Source: Bacteroidota bacterium (GTDB lineage Bacteria > Bacteroidota > Bacteroidia > NS11-12g > UBA9320). From it: a DNA stretch of 6,887 bases. The DNA is taken from contig DNHN01000266.1 of assembly GCA_003485825.1 (NCBI GenBank), forward strand, positions 1 to 6,887, given 5' to 3'. Below the pieces are notes generated by a model. It was not told the origin of the DNA. It was given only the letters and a program-made list of their open reading frames with translations, and did not search any database. This document shows, one piece after another, positions 5,315-6,887 of this stretch (position 1 is its first letter; the number at the start of each line of letters is the position of its first letter). The translations under genes were made by a program, and so were the position numbers.

Positions 5315-6887
5315 TCACTTAAACCACTCCACACCATTCTTAAAAATGTCCATAAAAGCCATTTCAGGAATGTTTTTCATTAATCCTTTGCGGTAACGCT
5401 CTGGGTGACCCATACGTCCGTAAATCTGTCCAGTGGCATCTGTGATGCCTTCTATGCCGTGTACAGATCCGTTTGGATTATACGGCATATCGAGCGCTAC
5501 ATTTCCTTCAAAGTCGATGTATTGCGTAGCTATCTGCCCATTGCCTGCGAGTTCTTTTACCATTTCATCAGAAGCATAGAAACGTCCTTCTCCGTGCGAG
5601 AACGGTACAATGTATTTCTTGCCTTTCATACCTTGTAACCAAGGGCTTTGGTCAGACATTACTTCTACGTGTGCCGTTTGACTGATGTGTCTACCTATGT
5701 TGTTAAACGTCATAGTAGCAGAAGTCTCGTCCAAATCTCGTATCTCACCATATGGCAATAAACCTGATTTTACCAATGCTTGGAAACCGTTACAAATACC
5801 AAGCATCAATCCACCTCTTTTTAGTAGTGCGTGTACTGCGTCTTTTATCGCTGGGTTTTTGAGTACGGATACGATGTATTTGGCAGAACCATCTGGCTCA
5901 TCTCCTGCCGAGAATCCGCCAGGTATCATTACAATATTAGCAGCGTTTATCTCCTCCACAAAAGCTGAAATAGACTCACTGATAGCGTCTTCACTGTAGT
6001 TAGTAAATAATCGTGTATGCACATCTGCTCCTGCATCTACAAATACGTGCTCCGTCTCATACTCGCAGTTAGTTCCTGGGAATATGGGGATGAATACACG
6101 TGGAGTTGATTGTTTTGAGTTATTCGCTTTGAGTGGTGTATCAGCTAATGCCAATCCCTTTACTATGGTTTTGTTCGTGTCTCCACGAACAACCTTCGAC
6201 GCAAATATCGGTTCTAGCGTTCCTTCCCACGCAGCAGTAAGTTCGGCTACATTAAATGTCTCTCCATTTATCGTTAGGTCTTCACTACCCGTTTTCCCAA
6301 GTAGCTCGTAGCCTTCTAGTTTCGTGGTAGATTCTACTATCAAGCTACCAATTTGTGGCTTGAAGCAGTCTTTACCGTAATTGATGTCTGCGCCTATTCC
6401 GTTGCCTACTACCATCTTAAATACCGCACTTGCTAGTCCTCCGTCCTTTATCGTTTGAGCAGAAATGATAGTGCCGTTTTTGATGTGACTGTGGATATCT
6501 ACATACGTTTTATTGAGCTGAACATAGTTCGGTACTCCACTAGCATCTGCTTGATGCTCTGCAAGATAAAGATAGTTTCCTTCTCCTTTTATCTCTGGAG
6601 AAATGATATTTTTCAACTCTCCTACTGCACAAGCAAAAGATATCAGTGTAGGTGGTACATGTATGTTATCAAAGGTTCCACTCATAGAATCTTTACCGCC
6701 TATAGCAGCAGTTTCAAATTCCAGCTGAGCTTCTAATGCTCCAAGCAATGCCTGCAATGGCTTGCCCCATTTCTCAGCATCTTCTCCTAATTTTTCGAAA
6801 TATTCTTGAAAACTAAGGCGAGCATCTTTGTGGTTACCCCCTGCCGCTACCAGTTTAGCAAGTGACTCTACCACCGCGTATGCACCC
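5315..6887 (-). CDS. purL: Phosphoribosylformylglycinamidine synthase, C-terminal part
   Basis: PurL converts FGAR, glutamine and ATP to FGAM in de novo purine synthesis. The frame is open to the right edge, so about 523 residues of the large single-chain form (typically over 1,200) are visible. Counting from the valine codon at 6874, GGKDSMSGTF (59-68) marks the second PurM-like ATP-binding domain. A PurM C-terminal-like domain follows to about 225, then a linker to about 258. The class I glutamine amidotransferase domain begins at VFIPIFPGTNCEYETEH. Its triad is C361 in GICNGFQ, with H490 and E492 in GHPERY; VPFSHGEGRF is also present. The gene ends in TGA, facing the transposase gene. The linker contains a REP-like palindrome translated as residues 228-235. 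Nothing else suggests loss of function. Confidence 0.97.
   Translation of the reverse strand, partial: GAYAVVESLAKLVAAGGNHKDARLSFQEYFEKLGEDAEKWGKPLQALLGALEAQLEFETAAIGGKDSMSGTFDNIHVPPTLISFACAVGELKNIISPEIKGEGNYLYLAEHQADASGVPNYVQLNKTYVDIHSHIKNGTIISAQTIKDGGLASAVFKMVVGNGIGADINYGKDCFKPQIGSLIVESTTKLEGYELLGKTGSEDLTINGETFNVAELTAAWEGTLEPIFASKVVRGDTNKTIVKGLALADTPLKANNSKQSTPRVFIPIFPGTNCEYETEHVFVDAGADVHTRLFTNYSEDAISESISAFVEEINAANIVMIPGGFSAGDEPDGSAKYIVSVLKNPAIKDAVHALLKRGGLMLGICNGFQALVKSGLLPYGEIRDLDETSATMTFNNIGRHISQTAHVEVMSDQSPWLQGMKGKKYIVPFSHGEGRFYASDEMVKELAGNGQIATQYIDFEGNVALDMPYNPNGSVHGIEGITDATGQIYGRMGHPERYRKGLMKNIPEMAFMDIFKNGVEWFK
6171..6192 (-). repeat. REP-like hairpin inside the purL coding sequence
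   Basis: TTGTTCGTG and CACGAACAA form a perfect 9-bp stem around a four-base loop; GG at 6167-6168 and CC at 6193-6194 can extend it past a two-base bulge. On the minus (purL sense) strand the core is GTTCGTGGAGACACGAAC, one base different from the hairpin core at 5077-5094. It is translated in frame as VVRGDTNK within the linker before the glutaminase domain. Confidence 0.8.

Noticed and set aside
5405..6736. Plus-strand open frames opposite purL
   Set aside because: They are antisense shadows of a well-supported purL reading frame and resemble no family.

Overview
The window looks like a piece of a Bacteroidota chromosome, probably of the Flavobacteriia/Cytophagia/Saprospiria type. The evidence is a C-terminal type IX secretion (T9SS) sorting domain, found essentially only in this phylum. 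There are also exact matches to the Bacteroidota promoter element TAnnTTTG, A-rich leaders without Shine-Dalgarno sites, and a modest GC content (judged by eye). A finer placement cannot be made from the sequence alone.

Layout from left to right. Bases 1-404 are the 3' end of a gene for a secreted protein with a Kazal-like cysteine motif followed by a T9SS sorting domain. Fourteen bases later, 419-1264 encode an MBL-fold metallo-hydrolase. A 267-base gap holds a good promoter (1467-1496) for maeB (1532-3799), the two-domain NADP-type malic enzyme. The maeB stop codon abuts the ATG of a GNAT acetyltransferase gene (3800-4237), so the two are probably one transcript. From 4238 to 5227 lies a small mobile-element-like island: a Y1/IS200-like transposase of the REP-associated (RAYT) type (4464-5012) between two non-coding arrays (4245-4440 and 5027-5227) of short hairpins with the core GTTCGTG...CACGAAC. 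The last 1.57 kb on the minus strand is the 3' part of purL (5315-6887), running out of the window at its 5' end and convergent with the transposase gene.

The metabolic genes are ordinary. MaeB makes pyruvate and NADPH from malate. PurL makes formylglycinamidine ribonucleotide in purine synthesis. The notable part is the hairpin family. It surrounds the transposase on both sides with directly repeated blocks, shows a compensatory base-pair change between copies, and recurs about 1 kb away inside the purL coding sequence. There a perfect 9-bp-stem copy is translated in frame within the linker between the synthase and glutaminase domains. This resembles the REP/REPIN-RAYT systems best known from Gammaproteobacteria, but here in a Bacteroidota genome with its own palindrome sequence. 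Whether the same hairpin is dispersed genome-wide cannot be seen from one window.
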